Shown here: positions 1 through 8,614 of the stretch, in pieces
How the letters are laid out: each line of letters begins with the position of its first letter
How positions within the stretch are numbered: position 1 is the first letter of the stretch
NCBI GenBank assembly: GCA_039696685.1
Contig: CP155566.1
Coordinates: 1,488,001 to 1,552,000, forward strand
DNA length: 64,000 nt
Direction: 5' to 3'
DNA from: Vibrio sp. CDRSL-10 TSBA
Lineage (GTDB): Bacteria; Pseudomonadota; Gammaproteobacteria; Enterobacterales; Vibrionaceae
The notes under the pieces: generated by a model
What the model saw: only the letters and a program-made list of their open reading frames with translations
Told to the model about the DNA's origin: nothing
Databases searched by the model: none
Translations under genes and position numbers: made by a program

Positions 1-824
1 TCGGCCATCACAGCCTGGCGCTGGGTGCGGGCATACTGCTTATTGTGGCGTTAGGTGCGTTATTGGCACCGCTGATTGCACCGCACGACCCGTATGCCCA
101 GGATGTTACCCAGCGCATGATTCCACCGGTCTGGAATGAAAAGGGCAGTTGGGAACATATTCTCGGCACCGATAAACTGGGGCGTGATTACTTCAGCCGC
201 CTGCTGTACGGCGCGCAAATCTCGCTCACGATTGGTCTGGCTGCGGCAGCAATCTCCGGTCTGATCGGTACCGTGATGGGCGTTCTGGCCGGCTACTTTG
301 GCGGCCGTACCGACGCGGTGATCAGTTACCTCATCACCACGCGTCTGGCAATGCCGGTGATTCTGGTCGCACTAGCGATGGCTTCCCTGGTAGGGGGATC
401 TCTGGAAATTGTGATTGTGCTGCTTGGTCTGCTGTTGTGGGACCGGTTTGCGGTGGTGGCCAGAGCGACGACCCAGCAACTGCGTGAAGCGGAGTTTATC
501 GCTTCCGCCAAAGTGCTCGGCGCATCAACGCCCTATATTCTGACCCGTGAATTGCTGCCGAATATCCTCAGCCCGCTGATTGTAGTGGCGACTCTGGAAA
601 TGGCGCATGCGATTTTGCTCGAAGCCACGCTGTCATTTTTGGGTTTAGGCGTTCAGCCGCCGCTGCCTTCCTGGGGCTTAATGGTGGCGGAGGGTAAATC
701 TTATATGTTCTTTCAGCCCTGGGTGATTGCCATTCCCGGTATCGCACTGATGATTCTGGTCCTGGCGATTAACCTGGTTGGTGACGGTCTGCGTGACCTC
801 AATGCGCCGCAAAACCGCAGCTAA
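1..824 (+). CDS. Dipeptide/oligopeptide ABC transporter inner-membrane permease (DppC/OppC type), 5'-truncated
   Basis: The frame is open from base 3, so the N-terminus lies outside the window. About 273 residues remain. They hold several hydrophobic segments and the binding-protein-dependent permease loop (EAEFIASAKVLGAS, then RELLPN) that contacts the ATPases. The N-terminal LGTDKLGRDYFSRLLYGA stretch is typical of the DppC/OppC branch, which forms half of the membrane channel with a DppB-type partner, presumably encoded just upstream. It is followed after 28 bases by two ATPase genes, so this is the distal part of a peptide-importer operon. The actual substrate cannot be read from the sequence; the peptidases downstream argue for peptides. 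Family assignment is firm. Confidence 0.93.
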   Translation, partial: GHHSLALGAGILLIVALGALLAPLIAPHDPYAQDVTQRMIPPVWNEKGSWEHILGTDKLGRDYFSRLLYGAQISLTIGLAAAAISGLIGTVMGVLAGYFGGRTDAVISYLITTRLAMPVILVALAMASLVGGSLEIVIVLLGLLLWDRFAVVARATTQQLREAEFIASAKVLGASTPYILTRELLPNILSPLIVVATLEMAHAILLEATLSFLGLGVQPPLPSWGLMVAEGKSYMFFQPWVIAIPGIALMILVLAINLVGDGLRDLNAPQNRS

Positions 825-852
825 CAGAGCAAGGACGAAAGGGAGAAATACG

Positions 853-1843
853 ATGGAACCGATACTGAATGTTAAAGGACTGACCGTTTCACTACCCACG
901 GCCAACGGCATGCTTAATGCGGTGCGCGGGATTGATCTGACGGTTAATAAAGGCGAAATGTTGTGTATTGTCGGTGAATCTGGCTGCGGTAAGTCGATGA
1001 CGTCCATGGCGCTGATGGATTTATTGCCTAAGCGCGCCCGGTGCAGTGCCGAGAGCTTGAATTTTGCTGGTCACGACCTGCTGACGATTGGCAAAAAGGA
1101 ACGTAATGCGCTGCGCGGTCTGCGTATGTCGATGATTTTTCAGGAGCCGATGACCTCGCTCAATCCGTCTTACAAGCTGGGCGATCAGCTGTGTGAAGGG
1201 ATTCTCGCTCATAAAAACGTGACCAGACAGCAGGCGCGTGAGCGGGCGATTTATCTGCTGGAAACGCGCCGGGGTACCGATGCCGGAAGAGCGGCTGAAC
1301 CAGTATCCGCATCAGCTGTCAGGCGGGTTGCGTCAGCGGGTGATGATCGCCATGGCGCTGATGTGTGAACCCGACCTGATTATCGCCGATGAGCCGACCA
1401 CGGCGCTGGATGTCACTATTCAGGCTCAGATCCTCAAGCTGATCCGCGAGCTGCAACAGGAGTTTGGTACAGCGGTGATTTTCATTACCCACGATCTGGG
1501 CGTGGTCGCGCGGATTGCCGACCGGGTCGCGGTGATGTATGCCGGACAAGTGGTGGAAACCGCTTCGACCGAGCAAATTTTTACCTCGCCGCAGCATCCT
1601 TATACACAGGGGCTGGTCAACTGTATTCCGATTCCCGGTAAAACCAAACCGGGCGAGACATTAGCGACCATTTCCGGCGTGGTGCCGAGCCTTATTGGTA
1701 AACAGACCGGTTGCGCGTTTGCTAACCGTTGTCCGAGTGCATGCGCGCAGTGTTCGCAGCAGGATTTCCAGCTGGCTTCGGCTGGCGGCGAACACTGGGT
1801 ACGTTGTATCAATCAGACTTACCCGATTCAGGAGGCGTCATAA
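853..1843 (+). CDS. Peptide ABC transporter ATP-binding protein (DppD/OppD type), one apparent frameshift
   Basis: The start is ATG 853 behind an AAGGACGAAAGGGAG ribosome site; an earlier in-frame start at 778 would lie inside the permease gene. Repaired length is 329 residues. Walker A GESGCGKS is at residues 41-48, the Q-loop is [10 protein letters not shown], the signature is LSGGLRQR and Walker B is [11 protein letters not shown]. The C-terminal oligopeptide-transporter extension has a Cys-rich [14 protein letters not shown] stretch. The frame breaks at GAAAC 1261-1265; removing one A restores [14 protein letters not shown] across the junction. It powers peptide import with its partner ATPase, whose ATG shares the last base of this stop codon. 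I regard the break as a sequence error, since both halves are fully conserved. Confidence 0.9.
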
Positions 1844-2664
1844 TGGATTATGCTCTGGAGCTGTGCAATCTGACCCGTCACTTCGACATCAAGAAAGGGA
1901 TGTGGAAAGAGAAAACCCGCTTTACCGCGGTCAATGAGGTCTCATTGCGTATCAAACCCGGCGAAGTGGTTGGCCTGGTCGGGGAATCGGGATGCGGTAA
2001 AAGTACCCTGGCGAAGATGATTCTCGGTCTGCTGCCACCCAGTGACGGTGATGTACTGATCGAAGATAAACAGATCGATCTCAACGATCGTCTGGCGTTG
2101 GCGAAAGTAATTCAACCTGTGTTTCAGGACCCGTACTCTTCGCTCAATCCGCGCAAAAAGATTGCCGACATTATTCGCCTGCCGCTGCAGCTGCACAACA
2201 TCGGTAACCGCAGTGAGCAGGACCAGCAAGTACTCGACATTGCGCAGCGTGTCGGTTTGCCGGAGCGCTTACTCGACCAGTACCCGGGCCAGTTGTCGGG
2301 CGGTCAGCGTCAGCGTGTCGCCATCGCGCGGGCTTTGATTCTCAAACCGAAAATTCTGGTGTGTGATGAGCCGACCTCGGCGCTGGATGTGTCTGTTCAG
2401 GCGCAGATCCTCAATTTGCTGCTGGAGCTGAAACGCGAACTGGGGCTGACCTATCTGTTTATCAGTCATAACCTGGCGGTGGTTGAACACTTGGCTGACC
2501 GGGTGATGGTGATGTATCGCGGCGAACTGGTCGAGCAGGGCGATTGTGAACAAATTTTCCATCATGCACAGCATCCTTATACCCAGGCTTTGCTGGCCTC
2601 GATACTGACGCCGGATCCAAGCCTTGGTTTGCCCGACATCGAAAGCTGGCAGGAAGCCAGTTAA
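1843..2664 (+). CDS. Peptide ABC transporter ATP-binding protein (DppF/OppF type)
   Basis: ATG 1843 overlaps the preceding stop by one base (TAATG), with GGAGG about nine bases upstream, so translation is probably coupled. The 273-residue protein has Walker A GESGCGKS near residues 47-54, a Q-loop FQDPYSSLNP, the signature LSGGQRQR and Walker B VCDEPTSALD. This is the second ATPase of the importer, of the DppF class, recognised by the FxxVNxVS-type N-terminus (RFTAVNEVSLRI). Upstream in-frame starts exist but would overlap the first ATPase by more than 100 bases and lack conservation. The gene ends just before a structured intergenic stretch. No anomaly was seen. Confidence 0.93.
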   Translation: MDYALELCNLTRHFDIKKGMWKEKTRFTAVNEVSLRIKPGEVVGLVGESGCGKSTLAKMILGLLPPSDGDVLIEDKQIDLNDRLALAKVIQPVFQDPYSSLNPRKKIADIIRLPLQLHNIGNRSEQDQQVLDIAQRVGLPERLLDQYPGQLSGGQRQRVAIARALILKPKILVCDEPTSALDVSVQAQILNLLLELKRELGLTYLFISHNLAVVEHLADRVMVMYRGELVEQGDCEQIFHHAQHPYTQALLASILTPDPSLGLPDIESWQEAS

Positions 2665-2732
2665 TCAGCGACTTATTTAGTAAGCATTGATTCAGTCAGC
2701 ATTGAATCAATCAAAATAGGTTCAGCAGTCCC

Positions 2733-2870
2733 TCAGGTCAGTGTGCTCAACCTGACCTGATCGCTTTCATCATTTAATTTCGATACCCGAACTACGGGAT
2801 TTGCAGCCAACAGCGCTGCAGCTTCACGCAGGAAGGGTCTATATACGTCCGCTAAGGTGGGTGGGACGTA
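2733..2870 (+). promoter_or_regulatory. Cluster of four hairpins in the leader before the first M20 peptidase
   Basis: The 227 bases between the ATPase stop and the peptidase start hold no gene but four perfect inverted repeats in a row: TCAGGTCAG/CTGACCTGA (2733-2760, 9 bp), CCCG/CGGG (2786-2798), TGCAGC/GCTGCA (2802-2820) and TACGTCC/GGACGTA (2844-2870). The first could act as a weak terminator or processing site after the transporter genes, but no T-run follows. The others lie within 100 bases of the next start codon and could form a folded 5' leader. I do not match it to any known riboswitch class. Confidence 0.4.
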
Positions 2871-2891
2871 CTACGCCTTCAAGGAGCCATT

Positions 2892-4311
2892 ATGAGTCGT
2901 GAAAATGCGATTGAACACATCACTAAATACTTTGATTCAGGTAAATTCTTACAAGAGCTGAGCGCCCGGGTGGCGATCCGCAGTGAAAGTCAGACGCCTA
3001 CGGGTTATCCCGCGTTAAGCGATTATCTGCGCGATGAAATGATCCCCTGTTTAACCGAGATGGGCTTTGTTTGCGAAGTGATGCCCAATCCGGCTTCAGA
3101 CGATCCGGTCGCCTGGCCATTTCTGCTCGCCGAACGAATCGAAGATCCGGATAACATTACCCTGCTGACTTACGGCCACGGTGATGTGGTGCGCGGCTAC
3201 GACGATGAGTGGCGCGAAGGTTTGCAGCCGTGGCAGGTGACGGTAGAAGGTAACTTTTGGTTCGGACGGGGTACGGCAGATAACAAGGGCCAGCACTCGG
3301 TTAACCTCGCGGCACTGAAAACTGTGCTGGAAACGCGCGGTAAACTCGGCTTTAACGTCAAACTGCTGCTGGAAATGGGCGAAGAAGCCGGCTCGCCCGG
3401 TCTGGCTCAGTTGTGTGCGCTCAATAAAGAGCGTCTGGCGGCCGATCTCTTCATTGCCTCAGACGGCCCGCGCGCCGGTGCTGAGCTGCCGACCGTGTTC
3501 TTAGGCTCGCGCGGCTCACTCAATTTTGACCTCAACATAAAACTGCGCGATGGCAGTCACCACTCCGGTAACTGGGGCGGACTGCTGTCGAAACGCCGCG
3601 ACCCGACTGACCCATGCCTGGGGCTCGCTGGTGGATGAAAACGGCCGTATTCTGGTACCGGGGCTGTTGCCGGATTCGCTGCCGGAGGCGGTAAAAAAAG
3701 CGGTGCAGAATATACCGGTGGGTCAGGGCCCGAACGATCCGCAAATTTGTCTCGACTGGGGTGAGCCTGGTTTGTCGCCGGCAGAGCGCGTGTTCGGCTG
3801 GAATACTCTCGAGATCTTATCGATGAAAGCCGGTAACCCGGAATCGCCGGCCAATGCTATTCCCGGTTCGGCGACCCTGCATGCCCAGATCCGTTACGTG
3901 GTGGGCAGTGACAGTAATCATTTCCTTGAGCACATCAAAGCGCATCTGCTGGAGAAGGGCTTTGATGATGTCGAAGTCAAAGCCGCCGGTGTGGTGCAGA
4001 TGGAAGCGACCCGTCTTAATCCCGACGACCCGTGGGTTGACTGGATTCTTGATTCGGTGGCGCGCACGACCGGTAAGCAGCCGACCTTACTGCCGAATCT
4101 TGGCGGTTCACTGCCGAATGACTGCTTTGCCAAAACATTAGGTTTGCCAACGGTTTGGATTCCACATTCTTATCCGGCATGTTTACAGCACGGCCCTAAT
4201 GAACATATGCTGGGCTCGGTTGCCAAAGAAGCGCTGCAAATGATGACCGGTGTGTTCTGGGAGCTGGCCGAAATCGGCAGCGGCATTAAGGAGAAGCGTA
4301 ATGCAGCCTGA
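2892..4311 (+). CDS. M20-family metallopeptidase (dipeptidase-like), one apparent frameshift
   Basis: The start ATG 2892 follows AAGGAGCCATT. Repaired length is about 472 residues, normal for the longer M20 dipeptidases. Metal-site motifs are visible: GHGDVV (His and Asp ligands) near residue 95, the GRGTADNKGQ segment with the bridging Asp, and EMGEEAGSPGL with the catalytic Glu pair. The lid/dimerisation domain follows, and the last part contains a HGPNEHM-type His region. The frame breaks at GAAAC 3590-3594; deleting one A gives LLSNAATRLTHAWGSLVD. It probably hydrolyses small peptides or N-acyl amino acids brought in by the upstream transporter. The exact substrate is unknown. Its stop overlaps the next gene by 11 bases. 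Confidence 0.85.
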
Positions 4312-5455
4312 AGAAAAGATGAATTTTGTCGCGGCCTGGTTGCAGGAAAATCAGTCCCGCATGGTTGAGGTACTGGGTCAGATTGTGAATATCGACTCCT
4401 TCAGCCATGAGCCGGATGGCGTGCAGACCGTGCGCAACGTATTACAGCAGGTTCTGGAACAAAGTGGTATTAAGGTCACTGCGCTCGACGAACAGGACAG
4501 CCATGCGTTGTTTGCCTCAGTCGGCAGCGGCAGTGAGCAGAACATTTTTCTGACCGGGCATATGGATACCGTGTTTAAAGGCGGCACCGTCGCGCAGCGT
4601 CCGTTTCGGGTCGAGGGCAATCAGGCCTTCGGGCCGGGAGTGGCCGACATGAAATCCGGCCTGGTGATGAATGTGTTTGTGTTGATGGCATTTCATGAAC
4701 TGAATGCTGTCGCGCCACTGCCGTTTCGGGTCAATCTGTTTTTTACCGCTGATGAAGAGATCGGTTCACCCAATGGCAGAACCCTGATTGAACAATATCT
4801 CAAACCGGCTACGGCGGTGTTTAATGCTGAGCCGGGACGGGTGTCCGGTAATGTGGTCAAATCACGTAAAGGTGGCGGCACCTATCAGATTGAGGTGACG
4901 GGCGTTGCTTCGCACTCCGGTGTCTCGCATCAGGACGGGGTGAGCGCGATTGAAGCTCTGGCGCGTATCATCAGCTCGATTCATCAGCTGACCGATTACG
5001 AGCAGGGCATTACCACCAATGTGGGTGTGATTGAAGGGGGAACTACGCCTAATACGGTCGCGCCGTTTGCTACCGCCAAAGTTGATGTGCGTTTTATGCG
5101 TCTGGCTCAGGTGGCCGAAATCGAAGCCTTGCTGGCACAATGTGTCGCCGGTCACGGCTTACAGGGCGCCAGTGCGAGCATCAGTAAAATTGCCGGCTTT
5201 TTACCGTTTGAAGAGCATGCCAGTGAAAGCCTGCTGGCACTGTATAAGCAGCAGGCTGCCAATATTGGTTTGATTGTGGACGGGGAATTTACCGGCGGCT
5301 GCTCTGATGCCGGCTGGACATCGGCAATGGGTATTCCGACGCTTTGTGCCACCGGTCCTGTTGGCGCTTATGCGCATACTGAACGCGAAACGTGCTTTAT
5401 CGATACCTTCGCGGAACGCGCAACTGTGGTCGCCCGTTGCTGTCTGACATTGTAG
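4301..5455 (+). CDS. M20-family peptidase, glutamate carboxypeptidase (CPG2)-like
   Basis: ATG 4301 follows AAGGAGAAGCGTA and lies inside the end of the previous gene, indicating a coupled operon; ATG 4319 is an alternative. The 384-residue protein has TGHMDTVF (first metal-ligand pair), GPGVADMKSG (bridging Asp), FTADEEIGSPNGR (catalytic Glu pair) and a C-terminal GAYAHTERE His region, in the spacing of CPG2/ArgE-type carboxypeptidases. These are cytoplasmic or exported zinc enzymes that remove a C-terminal amino acid or an acyl group; no signal peptide is seen here. Together with its neighbour it suggests two-step processing of imported peptides. Substrate is unresolved. The frame is intact. 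Confidence 0.88.
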   Translation: MQPEEKMNFVAAWLQENQSRMVEVLGQIVNIDSFSHEPDGVQTVRNVLQQVLEQSGIKVTALDEQDSHALFASVGSGSEQNIFLTGHMDTVFKGGTVAQRPFRVEGNQAFGPGVADMKSGLVMNVFVLMAFHELNAVAPLPFRVNLFFTADEEIGSPNGRTLIEQYLKPATAVFNAEPGRVSGNVVKSRKGGGTYQIEVTGVASHSGVSHQDGVSAIEALARIISSIHQLTDYEQGITTNVGVIEGGTTPNTVAPFATAKVDVRFMRLAQVAEIEALLAQCVAGHGLQGASASISKIAGFLPFEEHASESLLALYKQQAANIGLIVDGEFTGGCSDAGWTSAMGIPTLCATGPVGAYAHTERETCFIDTFAERATVVARCCLTL

Positions 5456-5510
5456 TGCTTACTCTGGTATTATCGTCACTCTGACCAGGTGGCTAGTACT
5501 CTTACTATAT

Positions 5511-5546
5511 CGCGCTCAGGTGCACGTTGGTCGTGACCTGAGCGCG
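5511..5546 (+). promoter_or_regulatory. Long intercistronic hairpin just upstream of dsdA
   Basis: CGCGCTCAGGT pairs perfectly with ACCTGAGCGCG (11 bp), and an inner CACG/CGTG extends the stem past one bulged G to a TTGGT loop. It ends 20 bases before the dsdA ATG, just outside the AAGGAAAGGA ribosome site. No T-run follows on either strand, so it is not a classical terminator. It may set the relative level of dsdA by partial termination, RNA processing or stabilisation of the downstream message; this role is inferred. Confidence 0.5.
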
Positions 5547-5566
5547 TGAGATCAAAAGGAAAGGAA

Positions 5567-6887
5567 ATGAATCAGTCCGAGATTGAACAGTTAGTCAGTC
5601 GTTATCCCTTGGTAGAGCAGTTGATTCAGTTACAGGAAACCTGTTGGTTCAATCCTGCAGCGACAGACCTGCAGACGGCTTTGCCAGATGTGGGGCTGGA
5701 TGCGGTTGATGTGAAACAGGCCAGTGATCGCCTGGCTCGCTTTGCCCCCTATCTGATGCAGGCGTTTCCCGATACCCGTGCCAGCCAGGGGATAATCGAA
5801 TCGCCACTGACCGCGGTCAGCCAACTGCAACAGCGGTTGGTCGCGGAATCCGGTCTGTCAGCCATCGGCAAGGTGTATCTCAAACAGGACAGCCATTTAC
5901 CGATCTCCGGCTCGATTAAAGCGCGCGGCGGCATTTATGAAGTGCTGACTCACGCCGAATCCCTGGCGTTGCAAGCCGGCTTACTCAACCTCAATGACGA
6001 TTACAGCAAGTTGCTCTGTGACGAGTGCCGGGCGCTGTTTGGCCGCCATCGCGTCGCGGTCGGTTCAACCGGCAATCTCGGCCTGTCAATTGGGATCATG
6101 AGCGCGAAATTAGGGTTTGATGTCACGGTCCATATGTCCGCCGATGCCAGGGAGTGGAAAAAGCGTAAGCTGCGCTCGCATGGGGTCACTGTGGTCGAGT
6201 ATGAGCAGGATTATGGTGTGGCGGTGGCACAAGGCCGCGCGGCAGCCGAAAGTGATCCTGATTGCTTCTTTATCGATGATGAAAACTCCACAACGCTGTT
6301 TCTCGGCTATGCGGTGGCGGGAGAGCGTCTCAAAGCTCAGTTTGATGAACGAGGCATTGTCGTCGATGCTGAGCATCCGCTGTTTGTTTATCTGCCATGT
6401 GGTGTAGGTGGCGGACCGGGCGGGGTCGCATTTGGCCTTAAACTTGCGTTTGGCGACCATGTGCACTGTATTTTCGTCGAACCGACCCATTCGCCAGCCA
6501 TGCTGCTGGGCGTACACACTGGCCTGCATGACGGTATTTGCGTACAGGATATTGGGGTTGATAACAAAACTGCCGCCGATGGTCTGGCGGTCGGACGTCC
6601 TTCCGGCTTTGTCGGCCGTGCCATGCAGCGTTTGATTGACGGTTACTACACCATCAGTGATGAGCACATGCTGACCTGGCTGAAAGCAGTCGACGCCAGT
6701 GAGCAGATTCAGATTGAACCTTCTGCGGCAGCGGCAGTGTACGGCCCGGTCGTGGTCAGTCGACACCCTGAGTATCTGCAAACCACCGGACTTAACACGG
6801 ATAGCCTCGCGAAACAGTACCCATGTGATCTGGGCGACCGGCGGTGGTATGGTGCCTGCGGAGGAAATGGCGAAGTATCTCGCGTGA
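5567..6887 (+). CDS. dsdA: D-serine dehydratase (D-serine ammonia-lyase), one apparent frameshift near the end
   Basis: The gene starts at ATG 5567 after AAAGGAAAGGA and, repaired, gives about 439 residues, the normal DsdA length. The PLP lysine lies in [13 protein letters not shown], followed by [34 protein letters not shown] and the glycine-rich [14 protein letters not shown], all hallmarks of DsdA. It converts D-serine to pyruvate and ammonia and relieves D-serine toxicity. The frame breaks at GAAAC 6811-6815; removing an A gives [19 protein letters not shown], the expected C-terminus, with stop at 6885-6887. No dsdC regulator or dsdX permease is adjacent; the gene follows peptide transport and peptidase genes, which suggests D-serine arriving within peptides or from cell-wall material. 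Confidence 0.95.
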
Positions 6888-7132
6888 TGCGGCAAGGATG
6901 CATTTATCTGAGAGTGCTATATCTCTAAGCGTGCTCCTCACCTGAGAAAGTCATTCACCCAGGAAAGCTATCCACCTGGTTGAATAATGAAGCCGTGGCC
7001 CGCTTAGTCCATAATGATGAGTAGTTTGAGCTATGAAATTAAGTCATGGCTCAGTTGCAAAGAATTCGATACTCATCACCGGGCCCACTCTGTAGATTGG
7101 CGCCAGATATAAAGGATACAGGGATCATTACC
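6888..7132 (+). other. Intergenic leader with two hairpins before the Fe-ADH gene
   Basis: No coding region is seen in these 245 bases. Two stem-loops stand out: ATTCACCCAGG/CCTGGTTGAAT (6953-6985, 11 pairs with one mismatch) and GAGCTATGA/TCATGGCTC (7028-7052, nine pairs with one G-U). Neither is followed by a T-run. I compared the stretch by eye with glycine and TPP riboswitch cores and found only scattered short similarities, so I make no assignment. Confidence 0.35.
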
Positions 7133-8200
7133 GTGCAAACACAAACCGTTTCGCTTCCACACCAAATTTTGAAAGGCAGTCATTGTCTGGATAACGTCTT
7201 TTCATCACTGAGTGATTCGCTGCAACGCGTGTTTATCGTGGCAGGCAAGACTGCGCTGTCTGTGACTCTGCCAACATTGCAACGCGTCAAGGGCAGCCGT
7301 GAACTAACAGACAGTTGGTACGGCGGTGAAGTGACGGAAGCGAACATGACGCGTCTCAGCGAGCAGGCGAAGCATGTTGGCGCCGATGTGATCTTTGCTA
7401 TCGGCGGCGGTAAAGCGATTGATATGGGTAAATGGGTCGCTGATGACCTGCAACTGCCGGTGGTGACCATTCCAACGATCGCGGCAACGTGTGCGGCCTC
7501 TTCAACCGTAACGGTGATGTACGATGAATCAGGCCACTATGTGGGCATGAAGCAGCTGGCCAAGGCGCCGCTGTCTCTGGTGAACGATGCTGATATCCTG
7601 GCCCATGCGCCGCCACGCTGGTTATCTGCCGGCTTGGGTGACACACTGGCCAAACTGTACGAATTCCGTGCGATTGCCGATAACCTGCCTAAATGCAGCT
7701 TTAACTATTCCGCTTATTCAAATGGCCGTCTGTGTTATGACCTGATCCGTGATTACGGTGAGCAGGCGATGCAGGATAATGCCAAGCAACAAGCAAGCGA
7801 TGCGCTGGAAGGTGCTGCTGATGCTATCGTACTGTTTGCCGGTTTCACTTCAATTATGGGCGTGGGCGATCACGTTGCCGCATCGCATGCGCTGTTTGAC
7901 GGCTTTACCACCAACCCTAAAACCCGTGACTTTGGGCATGGCCTGCTGGTCGGTTTTGGTAACCTGGTACTGCAGGTGCTGGAAGGTCGTCCGGACGATG
8001 AAATCCGCGGGGAAATTGACCTGGCGAAACGTTGTGGGATTCCGGTGACTCTGGCTGAAATTGCTGAGCTGACGGAGACGGAGCTGTTTGATATCGCCAC
8101 CGCATCAGTGAATACTTCAGATATGGGCAATATGCCACGTACGATTGCCGCGCAAGAGCTGGTTGACGCCATTCATTACGTGTCGGCATTGTCTAAATAG
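7133..8200 (+). CDS. Iron-type (GldA-family) alcohol dehydrogenase
   Basis: The likely start is GTG 7133, where similarity to the family begins; upstream in-frame sequence to 7046 looks non-coding. The 355-residue product has the NAD-binding AIGGGKAIDMGKW segment (about residues 85-97) and the metal ligands of the GldA branch: Asp in AGLGDTLAKLYE, His in VAASHALFDGF and His in RDFGHGLLVGFG. The family oxidises or reduces polyols, hydroxyketones or hydroxyacids; E. coli GldA and YbdH/HcxA are related. The substrate cannot be assigned. It follows dsdA in the same direction but after a 245-base structured gap, so it may have its own promoter. A strong terminator follows. Confidence 0.85.
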   Translation: MQTQTVSLPHQILKGSHCLDNVFSSLSDSLQRVFIVAGKTALSVTLPTLQRVKGSRELTDSWYGGEVTEANMTRLSEQAKHVGADVIFAIGGGKAIDMGKWVADDLQLPVVTIPTIAATCAASSTVTVMYDESGHYVGMKQLAKAPLSLVNDADILAHAPPRWLSAGLGDTLAKLYEFRAIADNLPKCSFNYSAYSNGRLCYDLIRDYGEQAMQDNAKQQASDALEGAADAIVLFAGFTSIMGVGDHVAASHALFDGFTTNPKTRDFGHGLLVGFGNLVLQVLEGRPDDEIRGEIDLAKRCGIPVTLAEIAELTETELFDIATASVNTSDMGNMPRTIAAQELVDAIHYVSALSK

Positions 8201-8218
8201 AGTGCATAAAATCATTGA

Positions 8219-8248
8219 AAAAAACCACCTGCGCTCAGGTGGTTTTTT
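8219..8248 (+). terminator. Rho-independent terminator after the Fe-ADH gene
   Basis: AAAACCACCT pairs with AGGTGGTTTT around a GCGCTC loop and runs into TTTTTT, 20 bases after the stop codon. A-rich sequence on the far side could let it work in both directions. Confidence 0.9.
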
Positions 8249-8614
8249 GTTTCCGGGCTGTGCCAGACCGGCCAAATTTCAGGATGTCATTTTCTTTTCA
8301 GAATTACTCTATTTTTAATCGTCATGCTAAGTTCTATTTCTATATAGTGACTTTATTTTGAATAGTTGCTTCGTTGAAATAGATACTCTTAAAAAGTCCG
8401 GACCTTTGGATAGGCGGTGGTGTGGGGTTGGTTAAATTTGGAACCTACCTAACAGAATTATCAGCTGAAACAAAAGACTGGCATGTTTTATCCGATAACC
8501 ATTAAACTTATCAATCATAAATATTCTTCCCTGACTGACTTTCAAAAGCTGTGTTTCATAACCGGTCATGGGCTAATATTGTTTCTATACCTTTGGCGTT
8601 TAAATAGGGCGAAT
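8249..8614. other. Long A+T-rich intergenic region upstream of the soluble chemoreceptor
   Basis: About 365 bases with no supported gene. The reading frame of the chemoreceptor is open back to an ATG at 8483, but the extra 44 residues look unlike the family and I treat them as untranslated. The stretch is A+T-rich and must hold the chemoreceptor promoter; I cannot fix a single -35/-10 pair. Confidence 0.4.

Noticed and set aside
6888..7132. TPP-riboswitch-like CTGAGA and TGAATAATG strings
   Set aside because: The order and surrounding stems of the thi-box are missing, and the downstream gene is not thiamine-related.
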